A stretch of 38,901 nucleotides of DNA from the NCBI GenBank assembly GCA_040757335.1, contig JBFLXB010000035.1:1-38901 (forward strand), written 5' to 3'. The notes beneath the pieces were generated by a model. That model ran no database searches and was not told the DNA's origin. It was given only the letters and a program-made list of their open reading frames with translations. The position numbers and the translations under genes are program-made. Position 1 is the first letter of the stretch. Every line of letters begins with the position of its first letter. Shown here piece by piece: positions 1-7,688 of this stretch. The stretch is from Nitrospirota bacterium. Its GTDB lineage: Bacteria; Nitrospirota; Nitrospiria; 2-01-FULL-66-17.

Positions 1-84
1 CCGAATGCCTTTCCCGGCCTTCGACAACTCCACGGCACGACGACGACGCCTTTCCAAGCTCGCGGCTGATCCGAGGGGGCGCAT
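1..84 (-). CDS. IS630-like transposase, N-terminal fragment (runs off left edge)
   Basis: The reverse strand is open from an ATG at 84 to the window edge, 28 codons in frame. The segment LERRRRRAVELSKAGKGIR resembles the first helix of the helix-turn-helix that opens IS630-type transposases and related winged-helix DNA-binding proteins (typical pattern: LERRRRRAV-L-(E/K)-G). The DDE catalytic domain would lie outside the window. A well-formed promoter sits directly upstream (TTGCGT, 17-base spacer, TATTAT), and the -10 ends only 5 bases before the ATG. No ribosome-binding site is visible. The family call rests on 28 residues, so another helix-turn-helix protein remains possible. Confidence 0.5.
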   Translation of the reverse strand, partial: MRPLGSAASLERRRRRAVELSKAGKGIR

Positions 85-89
85 GCCTC

Positions 90-118
90 ATAATACCACC
101 GTTCTATTACTTACGCAA
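90..118 (-). promoter_or_regulatory. Sigma-70-type promoter of the left-edge transposase gene
   Basis: On the minus strand TTGCGT (113-118) and TATTAT (90-95) are separated by 17 bases. The -10 ends 5 bases before the ATG at 84, which predicts a leaderless or nearly leaderless transcript. The whole site lies in an AT-rich pocket of an otherwise GC-rich region. Confidence 0.5.
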
Positions 119-144
119 AACTCAATAGTACCTTAAGGAGTTTT

Positions 145-207
145 CCAGTACGCTCCGGTTTCCTCCTCGCTGCGGCCTTGCGGCTGGAACTTTTTGAGCA
201 ACCTACC
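145..207. repeat. Intergenic repeat, copy A
   Basis: This non-coding segment begins CCAGTACGCTCCG and continues through a TCGCT-CG-CCTTGCG core to GGAACTTTTTGAGCAACCT. The first 13 bases and the CCTTGCG core recur at 32012-32051, upstream of the ATP-grasp gene. The last part (189-205) resembles the reverse complement of the IS left end at 38775 (GGACTTTTTCAGCACCCTG). A short inverted repeat, AAAACTC/GAGTTTT, lies just before it at 117-144. The stretch between the transposase fragment and the PilZ gene (85-368) holds only this repeat and two promoters. It looks like a dispersed extragenic or IS-derived repeat. Confidence 0.4.
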
Positions 208-285
208 GGCCTCTGAAGTTCTTCAGCATCTGCCCGTTCAGAGTTACCATCTCGGTCCTTTTCCGCCCCAGGCCCTGAGCCTCGC

Positions 286-313
286 TTGTCGGCTGCGACG
301 CGGTTGCTATACT
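286..313 (+). promoter_or_regulatory. Sigma-70-type promoter of the PilZ gene
   Basis: TTGTCG (286-291) and TATACT (308-313) are separated by 16 bases. The predicted transcript start near 320 leaves a leader of about 49 bases before the ATG at 369, which carries a GGAGG at 354-358. Confidence 0.5.
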
Positions 314-368
314 GTTCGACGCACCGCGAAACCACCGATCCATGCTCGCGCACGGAGGCCGTGATCGT

Positions 369-1187
369 ATGCTGATGCTGGAGCCGACCACCGCGTACCC
401 GATCATCATCCACTTCAAAGACGGTCGGATCGATCGCGGCACGTTGCTGTCCTCGTTGTTGGCCGAAGGACCGCTCCGCTACCGTCCCCAGACCGCCGCC
501 GATGAACGACGCGGCGTGCCGCGCCTGCCGTTTCTGACCGAGGTCAAAGTCGACCGCGTCATGGTCGGCCGCGCCAGCGACGTGAGCGTGCGAGGGATGT
601 TTCTGGAAACACTGACGCCGTACGCGGTCGGGACCGTGCTCCACGTCGCGCTCCGGGTCGACACCGAGACCATCGAGGCCGAGGCGCGCGTGGTGTTTGC
701 GGACCCCGGGGTGGGGATCGGGCTTGAGTTCAAACGGCTGTCCGCCGCGGTCCGGCATCGCCTGGAGGCGGTCTTGCACCGGCTGGCCAAAACCACCCAG
801 GCTTCGCCGTCTTCGGGTCGCCGAACCACTGAACGACGCGATGACGCCGGGACCGCGCGACGGCCATGGGACGGACGCAAAGGAGAGCGCCGGTCCCGAA
901 CAGGCCTCCATGAGCTTCCGCCCGCTGAGGTTGACCTGGCCAACGTCAAGTCGGTTTTTTTTGTGGATCCCGCCCCGAACGACAACGCCCTCCCGGAGTG
1001 GGGAGCGGATCCCATGGACCGGCAGGTCACCGTGGAGTTCCGGGACGGCGAGACGATCCACGGGACGCTGCGCGAGATGTCGCCGGATGCGCTGGGCTTT
1101 TTCGTCGCGCTTCGCCTCGACGAACGCAACACGCACAGCGTCTACGTGGTCAAGTCAGCGGTGAAAAGCATCCAAACCGTGTTCTAA
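369..1187 (+). CDS. PilZ domain protein (putative c-di-GMP receptor)
   Basis: 272 residues. PilZ domains bind cyclic di-GMP through an RxxxR arm and a (D/N)xSxxG motif. Here these are R48-GVP-R52 and D71-VSVRG76, at the expected spacing, inside a barrel-like region of roughly residues 45-135 (VGIGLEF follows). Short similar segments flank the domain: FKDGRIDRGTL near the N-terminus and FRDGETIHGTL near the C-terminus, suggesting two copies of a small beta-rich module. A variable charged linker (about 145-195) joins PilZ to the C-terminal copy. An earlier ATG at 342 is in frame, but GGAGG at 354-358 sits 10 bases before the ATG at 369, so that start is preferred. Nothing nearby reveals the controlled process. 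The stop codon overlaps the first bases of an inverted-repeat element. Confidence 0.85.
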   Translation: MLMLEPTTAYPIIIHFKDGRIDRGTLLSSLLAEGPLRYRPQTAADERRGVPRLPFLTEVKVDRVMVGRASDVSVRGMFLETLTPYAVGTVLHVALRVDTETIEAEARVVFADPGVGIGLEFKRLSAAVRHRLEAVLHRLAKTTQASPSSGRRTTERRDDAGTARRPWDGRKGERRSRTGLHELPPAEVDLANVKSVFFVDPAPNDNALPEWGADPMDRQVTVEFRDGETIHGTLREMSPDALGFFVALRLDERNTHSVYVVKSAVKSIQTVF

Positions 1188-1365
1188 CCCGGATTATTCA
1201 TGAACCTTCTACTGCACCCGCGGATACGCCGCTGCAACGGGCGATCTCGCCGCTCAGTCGGTCAACGTACCGCAGAGAGTACGCCTCCCTCCTTCGCGGC
1301 TCCAAGCACCCGTTTCGCTGGCGTCTGCGCGGGTTCGCGACGAACGTTCATAAATAATCTGGGTT
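1186..1365. mobile_element. MITE-like element with 20-bp terminal inverted repeats
   Basis: The left end AACCCGGATTATTCATGAAC (1186-1205) is the reverse complement of the right end GTTCATAAATAATCTGGGTT (1346-1365) at 18 of 20 positions. The 180-bp element has no credible coding sequence. Its AT-rich ends contrast with a GC-rich interior. It lies exactly between the PilZ stop codon (the TAA supplies the first AA of the left repeat) and the convergent TPR gene. A non-autonomous transposable element fits best, but a large hairpin acting as a bidirectional terminator is an alternative. No flanking target duplication is obvious. Confidence 0.6.
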
Positions 1366-1382
1366 GAAACAGGGACGACTCC

Positions 1383-2009
1383 TCAGCTCGCCAGCAGGCG
1401 GGTGAGGGCCTGGAGCTTGGCTGCCAGGCGCGCATCGGTCATGGTGAGCACCCGAGATTCTTCCAGCGCGAGGTCGAATTCTCCCATCAGCAGGTAGGTG
1501 AGGCCGAGGTCGAAGCGCGCCTGCGCGTCGTCCGGCCGCGCCGCCAACGCGGCCTTGACCCGGGCGATTTCTTCCTCGTACGGCGAAACCTCCGCCACCC
1601 CCAGCGTGAGCGGCTTCGTCGATCGGCCCGGAGCCACCGGCGGCTCGATCAAGGTGATCCAGCCCTCGCGAAGGGCCATCTGGCAAAACGTCGCATCCCG
1701 CAAGGCAATCATGCGCACGAGGTCCGCGGCGAGCCCGCCCCAGAGTTGCTGCACCACGATCGCCGCCAAGAACGCGATGGCGGCGTAAATGAACCGGCCG
1801 CTGACCAACAGCGCCACGCCCGCGGCCAGTCCGCCGAGGTAACACACCCCGAGGCCTCGAAACAGCCAGCGGCTCCCGGCTCCGATGTAGTCGGTCAGGG
1901 GGGGCTGTCCTCGCACCACCAAGCGACGCGCCGTGAGGTGGTCCAAGTCGATCACCGCACGCTGTTCCGCCACCGCGGCCTGAAGGTCTTGGAAACTACG
2001 AAGATCCAT
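1383..2009 (-). CDS. Membrane protein with TPR-like tail
   Basis: 208 residues, function not recognised. Two adjacent hydrophobic helices are visible at about 47-70 (FRGLGVCYLGGLAAGVALLV) and 73-98 (FIYAAIAFLAAIVVQQLWGG), forming a membrane hairpin. The C-terminal third (about 145-200) has a TPR-like pattern: ARFDLGLTYLLMGEFDLALE. A cytoplasmic or periplasmic scaffold anchored in the inner membrane is plausible. The ATG at 2009 is preceded by a GAGGTGA site and, further up, by TTGACC-N18-TACAAT. The gene therefore has its own promoter, whose -35 overlaps the stop codon of the upstream transglycosylase gene. Confidence 0.7.
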   Translation of the reverse strand: MDLRSFQDLQAAVAEQRAVIDLDHLTARRLVVRGQPPLTDYIGAGSRWLFRGLGVCYLGGLAAGVALLVSGRFIYAAIAFLAAIVVQQLWGGLAADLVRMIALRDATFCQMALREGWITLIEPPVAPGRSTKPLTLGVAEVSPYEEEIARVKAALAARPDDAQARFDLGLTYLLMGEFDLALEESRVLTMTDARLAAKLQALTRLLAS

Positions 2010-2025
2010 GGCTCACCTCGGGCCG

Positions 2026-2055
2026 ATTGTACGAAAGGCCTTCGCGGAGGGTCAA
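2026..2055 (-). promoter_or_regulatory. Promoter of the TPR membrane protein gene
   Basis: On the minus strand TTGACC (2050-2055) and TACAAT (2026-2031) are separated by 18 bases. The -35 includes the stop codon of the transglycosylase gene (2052-2054). A leader with GAGGTGA precedes the ATG at 2009. Confidence 0.55.
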
Positions 2056-4358
2056 TCCGGGGCGGATCGAGTCGCGTGCACGATCCGGGACTCGGCCGGA
2101 GCGTACAGCGCCTGATACAGCCACGCGCTGCGCAGCACCCGTTTGACGTACCCTCGCGTCTCGACGAACGGGATTTCTTCGATGAATTCGTCGATCGCGC
2201 GGGGGGGATTGCTTTCCAGCCACCGGGTGACCGCCTCGGGGCCCGCGTTGTACGCGGCCACGGCATAGGCCTGGTTGCCCGCGAACCGATCCAGAAGATC
2301 GCCCAGGTAGCGAACCCCCAGGGTCAGGTTCACCTCCGGCGTGTAGAGCTGGTCCACCGAGAAATCGGACAACCCCGCGGCGCGAGCCACGCGGCGTCCC
2401 GTGTCGGGCATGATTTGCATGAGACCGATGGCCCCGACCGGGGAAAGCGCTCGAGGGTCGTAGACGCTTTCCTCCCGGATCAACCCCGCGACGAGGAAAG
2501 GATCCACGCGATCCCGGGCGCGCGATCGGATCGGATCCAGCAGATGGTCCGGGTAGGCGCGACGCCAGATCGCGGGTGAGAGCGCGGCGTCGCCGCGCTC
2601 GAGCGCAGGAGCAAAATACCTCCGCACCAGGCGCAGCGCCTCCTCGTCCGCGCCCACGGTCGCCAGCGCCTCGGCCACGTCCGCGGCGCGGTCCGGAGGG
2701 GGCGGCGCGCGCCGCGTGGCGATGAGCACCTCATCCCGCGCGTCGTCGCGCAACCCCAGGAGCCACAACTCGGCCGCCTTCGGGAACAGCGCAGGGTCGG
2801 GCGAGGTCTCGGGCGCGCCGGCAGCTTCGTCGAAGACGTTTACGCCGTCGAGCGCGTTAAGGGACGATTCCTCCCCGACCACTACGGCGCCCCGGCGCGC
2901 CAGCAGTCCGTAATAGGTGAAGGGGAACCGGTCGCCAAGCGCCTGAACCCGGTCCTCTTCATCAACCGTTGGCTGCTCCGGGTCCAGGACATCGAGTCGG
3001 CCCATCCAATACAGCAGTTGCGGAATTTGGGGGTCGGACGGGGCGGCCGCTTCGAGCCCGCGTGCGAGCGCTTCGCGTGCCGCAGCCAACCGTCCCCGCC
3101 TGTACTCCAGCCATCCAATGTTCCAGTTGGCTTCGACCACCTTGTCCGACCGGCGCAGCTCGCCCGCGACCTTGGCGAGTTCCTGGTACGTCGCCACTGC
3201 GCGATCGCTGCGCCCTTGCCCGCGGTACCACGCCGCCTGCAAACTCAACAGTTCCAATCGACGGGGGCTCTCCGGAAACCCCGTGGCCATCGCGGACTCG
3301 GCCCGCTGCAGCGCCCGGACATCGTCCCGCCGAAACGCGGCGCGGCCTTCCCAGAGCCGCGCCTCTTCGCGCAACTCGGGAGCGGCGCTCGACGCGGCCA
3401 AACGCCGGAACGCCCGCCATGCGTCGTCCCACTGCCGCAGCCGATACCTGGTGATGGCGGTCTGGAGCTCCACTTCCCGCTTGATGGCCGCCGACGGCGC
3501 GGCGCGTTTCAGATCCTTCCACTCGGCCAGGGCGTCCGCGAACTTGGCGCCTCGCGCGAGCATTTCCGCCCGGCGGCGACGCTCCCCAAACGTCAGCGCG
3601 GGGATGGCCCCGGTCTGCACCAGGCGTTGGCATCGCCCTTCGATGGACCCGGCCTCGGTCGACGCCGCGTATTCGACCAGCAACGCGCGGCACGCAGATC
3701 CCGTCCGATCCAATTGCCCGGCGGATTCGGCCACGGACACGACCTGGGCCAATGCCGCAGGTGCGCGCGGATCCTGCGGAAACCGGGCCGCCAGATCCAG
3801 CAGATCCTTTAAGGCGTCGTCCTGACGCCCGTCGATCGACGACCACAACTCGGCCGCCGACCACAGCGCCGTGGGCACGAGCGATGACTCGGGATACTGG
3901 GCTGTGAGGGTCTCCAACAACGCGGCGGCTTGTTCGGGCCGGCCGTTGCGGCGCTCGGCGTCGGACGCCAACGCCAGCGCGCGATCCCCTACCAGCGGCA
4001 ATTCCACGGAGGCCTTGAGCGTCCAGTCGAGCGCGGAGGCGGGGTCGTTCTCCATCTCCAGCCGCGCCAATAGGAGCGCGGCGCGACCCGGCCACGGCGT
4101 ACCCGGCCAGAGCTCGCGAATGAGCAGCAACCGCTCCCGGCCCGCGAAAACGTCACCCCGGTCGATTGCGGCGCGAGCCGCGGCAAAACAGGCCTCGGCA
4201 TCAGGGCAATCAGGTAGCCCGGGGCCTGGCTGCGCGCCGTGGGCAGGCGGTGGTTGCTGACCCACAATGGGCGCGGACGCGCACCCCGATGCCGTGAGCA
4301 CGGCTGCGGCCAGGAACCCTGCGCGGAGTCCGGGTATTAGGGACCAGCCCTCTCGCAT
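2052..4358 (-). CDS. Soluble-type lytic murein transglycosylase, lipoprotein
   Basis: 768 residues. Slt-type enzymes cleave the MurNAc-GlcNAc bond of peptidoglycan, forming 1,6-anhydroMurNAc. The N-terminus is a lipoprotein signal with lipobox LTASGC (Cys26). Residues of about 40-590 form a long alpha-helical, TPR-like solenoid, as in Slt70. The catalytic SLT domain follows at about 610-740. It has IREESVYD (probable catalytic Glu630, the residue before Ser), then GAIGLMQIMP and AYAVAAYNAGPEAV, all diagnostic. The length is slightly above that of E. coli Slt (about 645). The likely location is the outer membrane, facing the periplasm. Promoter TTGCTC-N18-TACAAT lies upstream, and the -10 ends 7 bases before the ATG, with no Shine-Dalgarno sequence, suggesting a leaderless message. 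Confidence 0.93.
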   Translation of the reverse strand: MREGWSLIPGLRAGFLAAAVLTASGCASAPIVGQQPPPAHGAQPGPGLPDCPDAEACFAAARAAIDRGDVFAGRERLLLIRELWPGTPWPGRAALLLARLEMENDPASALDWTLKASVELPLVGDRALALASDAERRNGRPEQAAALLETLTAQYPESSLVPTALWSAAELWSSIDGRQDDALKDLLDLAARFPQDPRAPAALAQVVSVAESAGQLDRTGSACRALLVEYAASTEAGSIEGRCQRLVQTGAIPALTFGERRRRAEMLARGAKFADALAEWKDLKRAAPSAAIKREVELQTAITRYRLRQWDDAWRAFRRLAASSAAPELREEARLWEGRAAFRRDDVRALQRAESAMATGFPESPRRLELLSLQAAWYRGQGRSDRAVATYQELAKVAGELRRSDKVVEANWNIGWLEYRRGRLAAAREALARGLEAAAPSDPQIPQLLYWMGRLDVLDPEQPTVDEEDRVQALGDRFPFTYYGLLARRGAVVVGEESSLNALDGVNVFDEAAGAPETSPDPALFPKAAELWLLGLRDDARDEVLIATRRAPPPPDRAADVAEALATVGADEEALRLVRRYFAPALERGDAALSPAIWRRAYPDHLLDPIRSRARDRVDPFLVAGLIREESVYDPRALSPVGAIGLMQIMPDTGRRVARAAGLSDFSVDQLYTPEVNLTLGVRYLGDLLDRFAGNQAYAVAAYNAGPEAVTRWLESNPPRAIDEFIEEIPFVETRGYVKRVLRSAWLYQALYAPAESRIVHATRSAPD

Positions 4359-4365
4359 GGCTTGA

Positions 4366-4395
4366 ATTGTAGCGTCAGTTCGTTTTAGGGAGCAA
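4366..4395 (-). promoter_or_regulatory. Promoter of the lytic transglycosylase gene
   Basis: On the minus strand TTGCTC (4390-4395) and TACAAT (4366-4371) are separated by 18 bases. The -10 ends 7 bases before the ATG at 4358. The -35 lies inside the last codons of the upstream propeller gene. Confidence 0.55.
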
Positions 4396-7300
4396 GCTGG
4401 GGATCGAGCGCCAGCCCGTGCGGGGTCAACAGCCCGGTGGACGAGCCTTGGACCACCCGCGGCTGCAGCGACGGCGCGGGCGTGTCCACCACCAATGAGG
4501 CCAGGTTAAAGACCAGGATCCGGCTATTCGTTGCATCCGAGATGTTGGAGACGTACAGATCCTTTGTCCCTGCGTCGAACGCCACCCCGAATGGGCTGAT
4601 GAACGACGAGTGCGCAATCGTCCACGCCGGCGCCTGGTTGTCATCCGGCGGCTGCGGACTCCCGTCGGCTGCATCGACGAGGGCGCTCAGTCCGCGGAAA
4701 ATCAGGACGCTATTATTGTCACGATTCGCTACAACGAGCCGGTCGTCCGCCACAGCGTCACCGGGATCCGGGTCCGGAATCAATACCAACCCCGCCGGCC
4801 GTTTGAGAGTCGTCTTATCCGTCACCGGAAGACAATTGACTGTACACGGCCGCGGCGGCGGGTCATCACCCTCGATTTTCCAGGTAGGCGCCACGTTGCC
4901 GGCCACGCTGCTGGCATCTTTGAACGCCACAATTCTCCGGCCGACCAGATCCTGAACCACCCTGGCGTCGCGATTGGACACATACAGGATGTCGTGATCA
5001 GGGTCAATGGCCAAACCCGTTGGAAAGACCATCTCGGTGAGATTGTCCTGCGTCGAAAACGGATTCGTCGGGTCCGCTGGACCGAGATACCGGGAGGGAG
5101 AGACGTTACCTGTCAGCAATGGTGAGCTCGTTCCATCGCCTTCTTGGAACACCGCCACCGAATGGCTCGACTGGTTAACTACATAGAGCGCGCCTTGCTC
5201 GAACGAATCACGGCGGAAATACAAGGCCACCGGATGGTCCAACCGGGTCAATGGCCCCGCAATGATGCGATCCGGGGCTTTCAGGCCGGTGACGAAGTCA
5301 TTCGGGTTGTCGTACACCAAGATCATGTTCGCGTGAAAACTCGCCACGTACAACCGCTGGGGCTCCTGAAGGTCCAGCGCCATGCCGGTGGGACCCAGCA
5401 ACGGGTTGAGGAGGACTCGGTCAGGCGGCGTGTTGAGCGGGAGTGAATCCTGGCCCACCGACACGTCGAACACCGCAATGTTGGGAATCGGGGTGAGGCC
5501 TGCTGCGTCGAACAAGCCCGGCGTCACCACGTACGCCTCGTCAACCCCAGCGTTGTCGACCACCGTGACCGCGAACGGTCCGTGGCTCGGGAACGCGGGA
5601 CTCAGCACGGGTTGCCCCAGCAAGGTCCTGGTCCCCTTGATCACGCGGAGCGGCGTGATGTTTCCGCCCGCGATCATGTCGCTCTTGGCGAAAATCAGCA
5701 GGGACTGCCCCGCGTCGGTGGTCACATAGACTCGATTCTTCAGTGGATCAGGATCAACAAAAATGCCGGTCGGCCGCGCGCCGTCCAAGCCCGTGTTGGG
5801 CCCCTCAACGACTATCGGGGTCTGTTGCCTATCGGCATTGATCACTTCCGAGAAGATCAAGATATTGCTCTTTTCGCGATTGACCACAAACAGCCGACCG
5901 CCGGGGTTGGTGTCGCCGGTGTTATCACCGTCAAACGCCAGGGCGGTCGGGCCGCAGATGCGGCCGGACGGCTCCGTAGCCGGAGTCAGGCAGGGGCCGT
6001 CCGTGGTGCCCCAGAACGTACGGTGGGGCAAAGAGTCCAGGTCCTCTATGTTTTCGCCGTACCCGAAAACTTGGATGGACCAGCCCGTCCGGTCTCCCGG
6101 ACTGAAGTCATCGCGGTTGGCGACGTACAACAGCTTGTTCCCTTCATCCACAGCGAACCCGAGCGGGCCCCGGAACGTGCCGGGGGCAAGGGTCGCGATG
6201 GGGGGCTGATTAGGGCCTTGCGGCGCCTGGGTGATGTCGAACGCGAGAATGTTCTGCGGCAGACACACCGGCGCAAAGGGGTTCGGCAACGCCAACGAGT
6301 TCGCGACGTAGAGAATTTTCCGGCCATCCAGGCGCTGCTGGAGCCGTAGCGTGGATGGACCGCAGAGCTGGGTGATGTCGGTGGCCGTCAAGGTTCCCTG
6401 GATCGTCCACTCGGGTTCCAGATTGTGCCCGATTCCGTACTCGCCGAACTGCACCGGTTGGTTGTTGATCGTTGATCGTAACTTGTACGCCGCGATCATA
6501 TTGGCCGACGGGTCCGCCACATACACCAAGTCGTCGTCCGGCCTGTTCGGATCGCCTTGGTCCACGGCGATCCCGGTGGGCGCAACGAGCTGCGTTCGGC
6601 CCGCCGTCACCAGCGCCGAGGCCTGGTCGCCCTGGACCTGCGCAATGTCCGGAATCACCGACAGGCTGTTGGCCACCTGGTTGGCGACGTAGAGCCGACC
6701 CGCCGGTGGTGTACGGACAAGATCAGCCGTGATGATTTCATCGGATTCATTGCCTGCGAGATCGTGTACCCGCAGTTGAATCTCGTAGTTTGAACTGGCC
6801 ACCAGGCCTTCCAATTTCAGGCTCTGCTCCCCCACCTTCGACGGAATGCTGCTGAATCCCGCGTCAACATCGCGTTTGTATTCCACGGTGTAGATCAGGT
6901 TGGTGGATACATTGCCGGGCAGATCGTACGCAGCCGGGGAGGTCGGGATGCCGTCGCACGTCGTCGCCGTGGTGGGTGGATCATCGTTCCACCAGCACAC
7001 GGTTACGGTGTCGTACCGGTCTGGGACCGCTAGCACTTTTCTATTGGGGTTCCAGACCGGCTTCTGATCGTCGTACGTGTCGCTGGTGGTAAACCGCCAC
7101 GTGTACACGTTGTCCGGACTGCCCGTGTCCAAGAAGTTTCCGGCCACGTCGCGCCACCCGTCGTTGAACGTAACGGTGAAATGGGTGTTCGGGGGCAGCA
7201 GCGTGGCTGGAGTGATGAAGAGGGTATCGCTTCGACTCTCCCACACCAACCCCAAGGGTTGCGCGCGTAACTGGACCTCCTGCACGGTGCCGTTGACGAA

Positions 7301-7567
7301 CTGGAAAAATCTAAGGTTCCGTCTTTGAAGATCCAGCCGCCCGGCATTCATCTCCTCGCTGAACTCGACGGCGATGATCGCGTTGACGGGCACGGAGGCC
7401 TCTCGGTCGGTAGGAGACGTGGCGATGATCCGGGGCCGAGTGACGTCGGTGGTGCTGTCTCCGGCGGGCTCGGCAGCGGGCTGGCCGCCGCCGCAGCCGG
7501 CAACGGCAAGGCCCAACAGCCAGCCGAGCGTTAGACCGCGCGAAAAGCGATGGGGTCGTATGGCCAT
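4385..7567 (-). CDS. Large lipoprotein with Ig-like, Fn3-like and beta-propeller domains
   Basis: 1060 residues from the ATG at 7567. The signal peptide ends in lipobox LAVAGC (Cys25). A bacterial Ig-like (Big_5/SbsA type) domain follows at about 40-160 (TSPTDREASVPVNAIIAVEF...FSEEMNAG). Next comes a fibronectin-III-like segment at about 200-285 (SSNYEIQLRVHDLAGNES). The rest is a series of NHL/YVTN-like blades with repeated LYVAN, PTGIAVD and ILVY/ILIF strands. It was probably anchored in the outer membrane and exposed to the periplasm or cell surface. The ligand is unknown; propellers of this kind serve in binding as well as catalysis. An in-frame TTG at 7594 could extend the protein by nine residues, but it would place a poor n-region before the signal peptide, so the ATG is preferred. 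A hairpin lies 4 bases upstream of this start. Confidence 0.8.
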   Translation of the reverse strand: MAIRPHRFSRGLTLGWLLGLAVAGCGGGQPAAEPAGDSTTDVTRPRIIATSPTDREASVPVNAIIAVEFSEEMNAGRLDLQRRNLRFFQFVNGTVQEVQLRAQPLGLVWESRSDTLFITPATLLPPNTHFTVTFNDGWRDVAGNFLDTGSPDNVYTWRFTTSDTYDDQKPVWNPNRKVLAVPDRYDTVTVCWWNDDPPTTATTCDGIPTSPAAYDLPGNVSTNLIYTVEYKRDVDAGFSSIPSKVGEQSLKLEGLVASSNYEIQLRVHDLAGNESDEIITADLVRTPPAGRLYVANQVANSLSVIPDIAQVQGDQASALVTAGRTQLVAPTGIAVDQGDPNRPDDDLVYVADPSANMIAAYKLRSTINNQPVQFGEYGIGHNLEPEWTIQGTLTATDITQLCGPSTLRLQQRLDGRKILYVANSLALPNPFAPVCLPQNILAFDITQAPQGPNQPPIATLAPGTFRGPLGFAVDEGNKLLYVANRDDFSPGDRTGWSIQVFGYGENIEDLDSLPHRTFWGTTDGPCLTPATEPSGRICGPTALAFDGDNTGDTNPGGRLFVVNREKSNILIFSEVINADRQQTPIVVEGPNTGLDGARPTGIFVDPDPLKNRVYVTTDAGQSLLIFAKSDMIAGGNITPLRVIKGTRTLLGQPVLSPAFPSHGPFAVTVVDNAGVDEAYVVTPGLFDAAGLTPIPNIAVFDVSVGQDSLPLNTPPDRVLLNPLLGPTGMALDLQEPQRLYVASFHANMILVYDNPNDFVTGLKAPDRIIAGPLTRLDHPVALYFRRDSFEQGALYVVNQSSHSVAVFQEGDGTSSPLLTGNVSPSRYLGPADPTNPFSTQDNLTEMVFPTGLAIDPDHDILYVSNRDARVVQDLVGRRIVAFKDASSVAGNVAPTWKIEGDDPPPRPCTVNCLPVTDKTTLKRPAGLVLIPDPDPGDAVADDRLVVANRDNNSVLIFRGLSALVDAADGSPQPPDDNQAPAWTIAHSSFISPFGVAFDAGTKDLYVSNISDATNSRILVFNLASLVVDTPAPSLQPRVVQGSSTGLLTPHGLALDPQLAP

Positions 7568-7571
7568 TCGA

Positions 7572-7607
7572 TGGGGGTGCGTTCCACTATTCAAAACCGC
7601 GCCCCCA
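7572..7607. other. GC-rich hairpin next to the propeller lipoprotein start
   Basis: The arms TGGGGGTGCG (7572-7581) and CGCGCCCCCA (7598-7607) pair over 10 bp (one G-T pair) around a 16-base AT-rich loop. On the minus strand this hairpin ends 4 bases before the ATG at 7567 and could affect its translation. A second inverted repeat, CCGGCT/AGCCGG, lies at 7621-7644. Together they occupy most of the divergent gap before rlmN. Confidence 0.4.
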
Positions 7608-7688
7608 CCTGTTTTATTTCCCGGCTTCCCCGCGGGTCAGCCGGGTTATTTGGCGTCGAAGTGTGTTATAAATCAACCGGTTGAAGAA

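Noticed and set aside
117-144. AAAACTC/GAGTTTT hairpin as a terminator
   Set aside because: The 7-bp stem is AT-rich with a 14-base loop and no T-run after it, and it overlaps the -35 of the left-edge promoter.
111-1136. Long open frame antisense to the PilZ gene
   Set aside because: Antisense frames stay open by chance in GC-rich coding DNA; the translation is Arg/Gly-rich with no domain pattern, while the sense strand has PilZ motifs.
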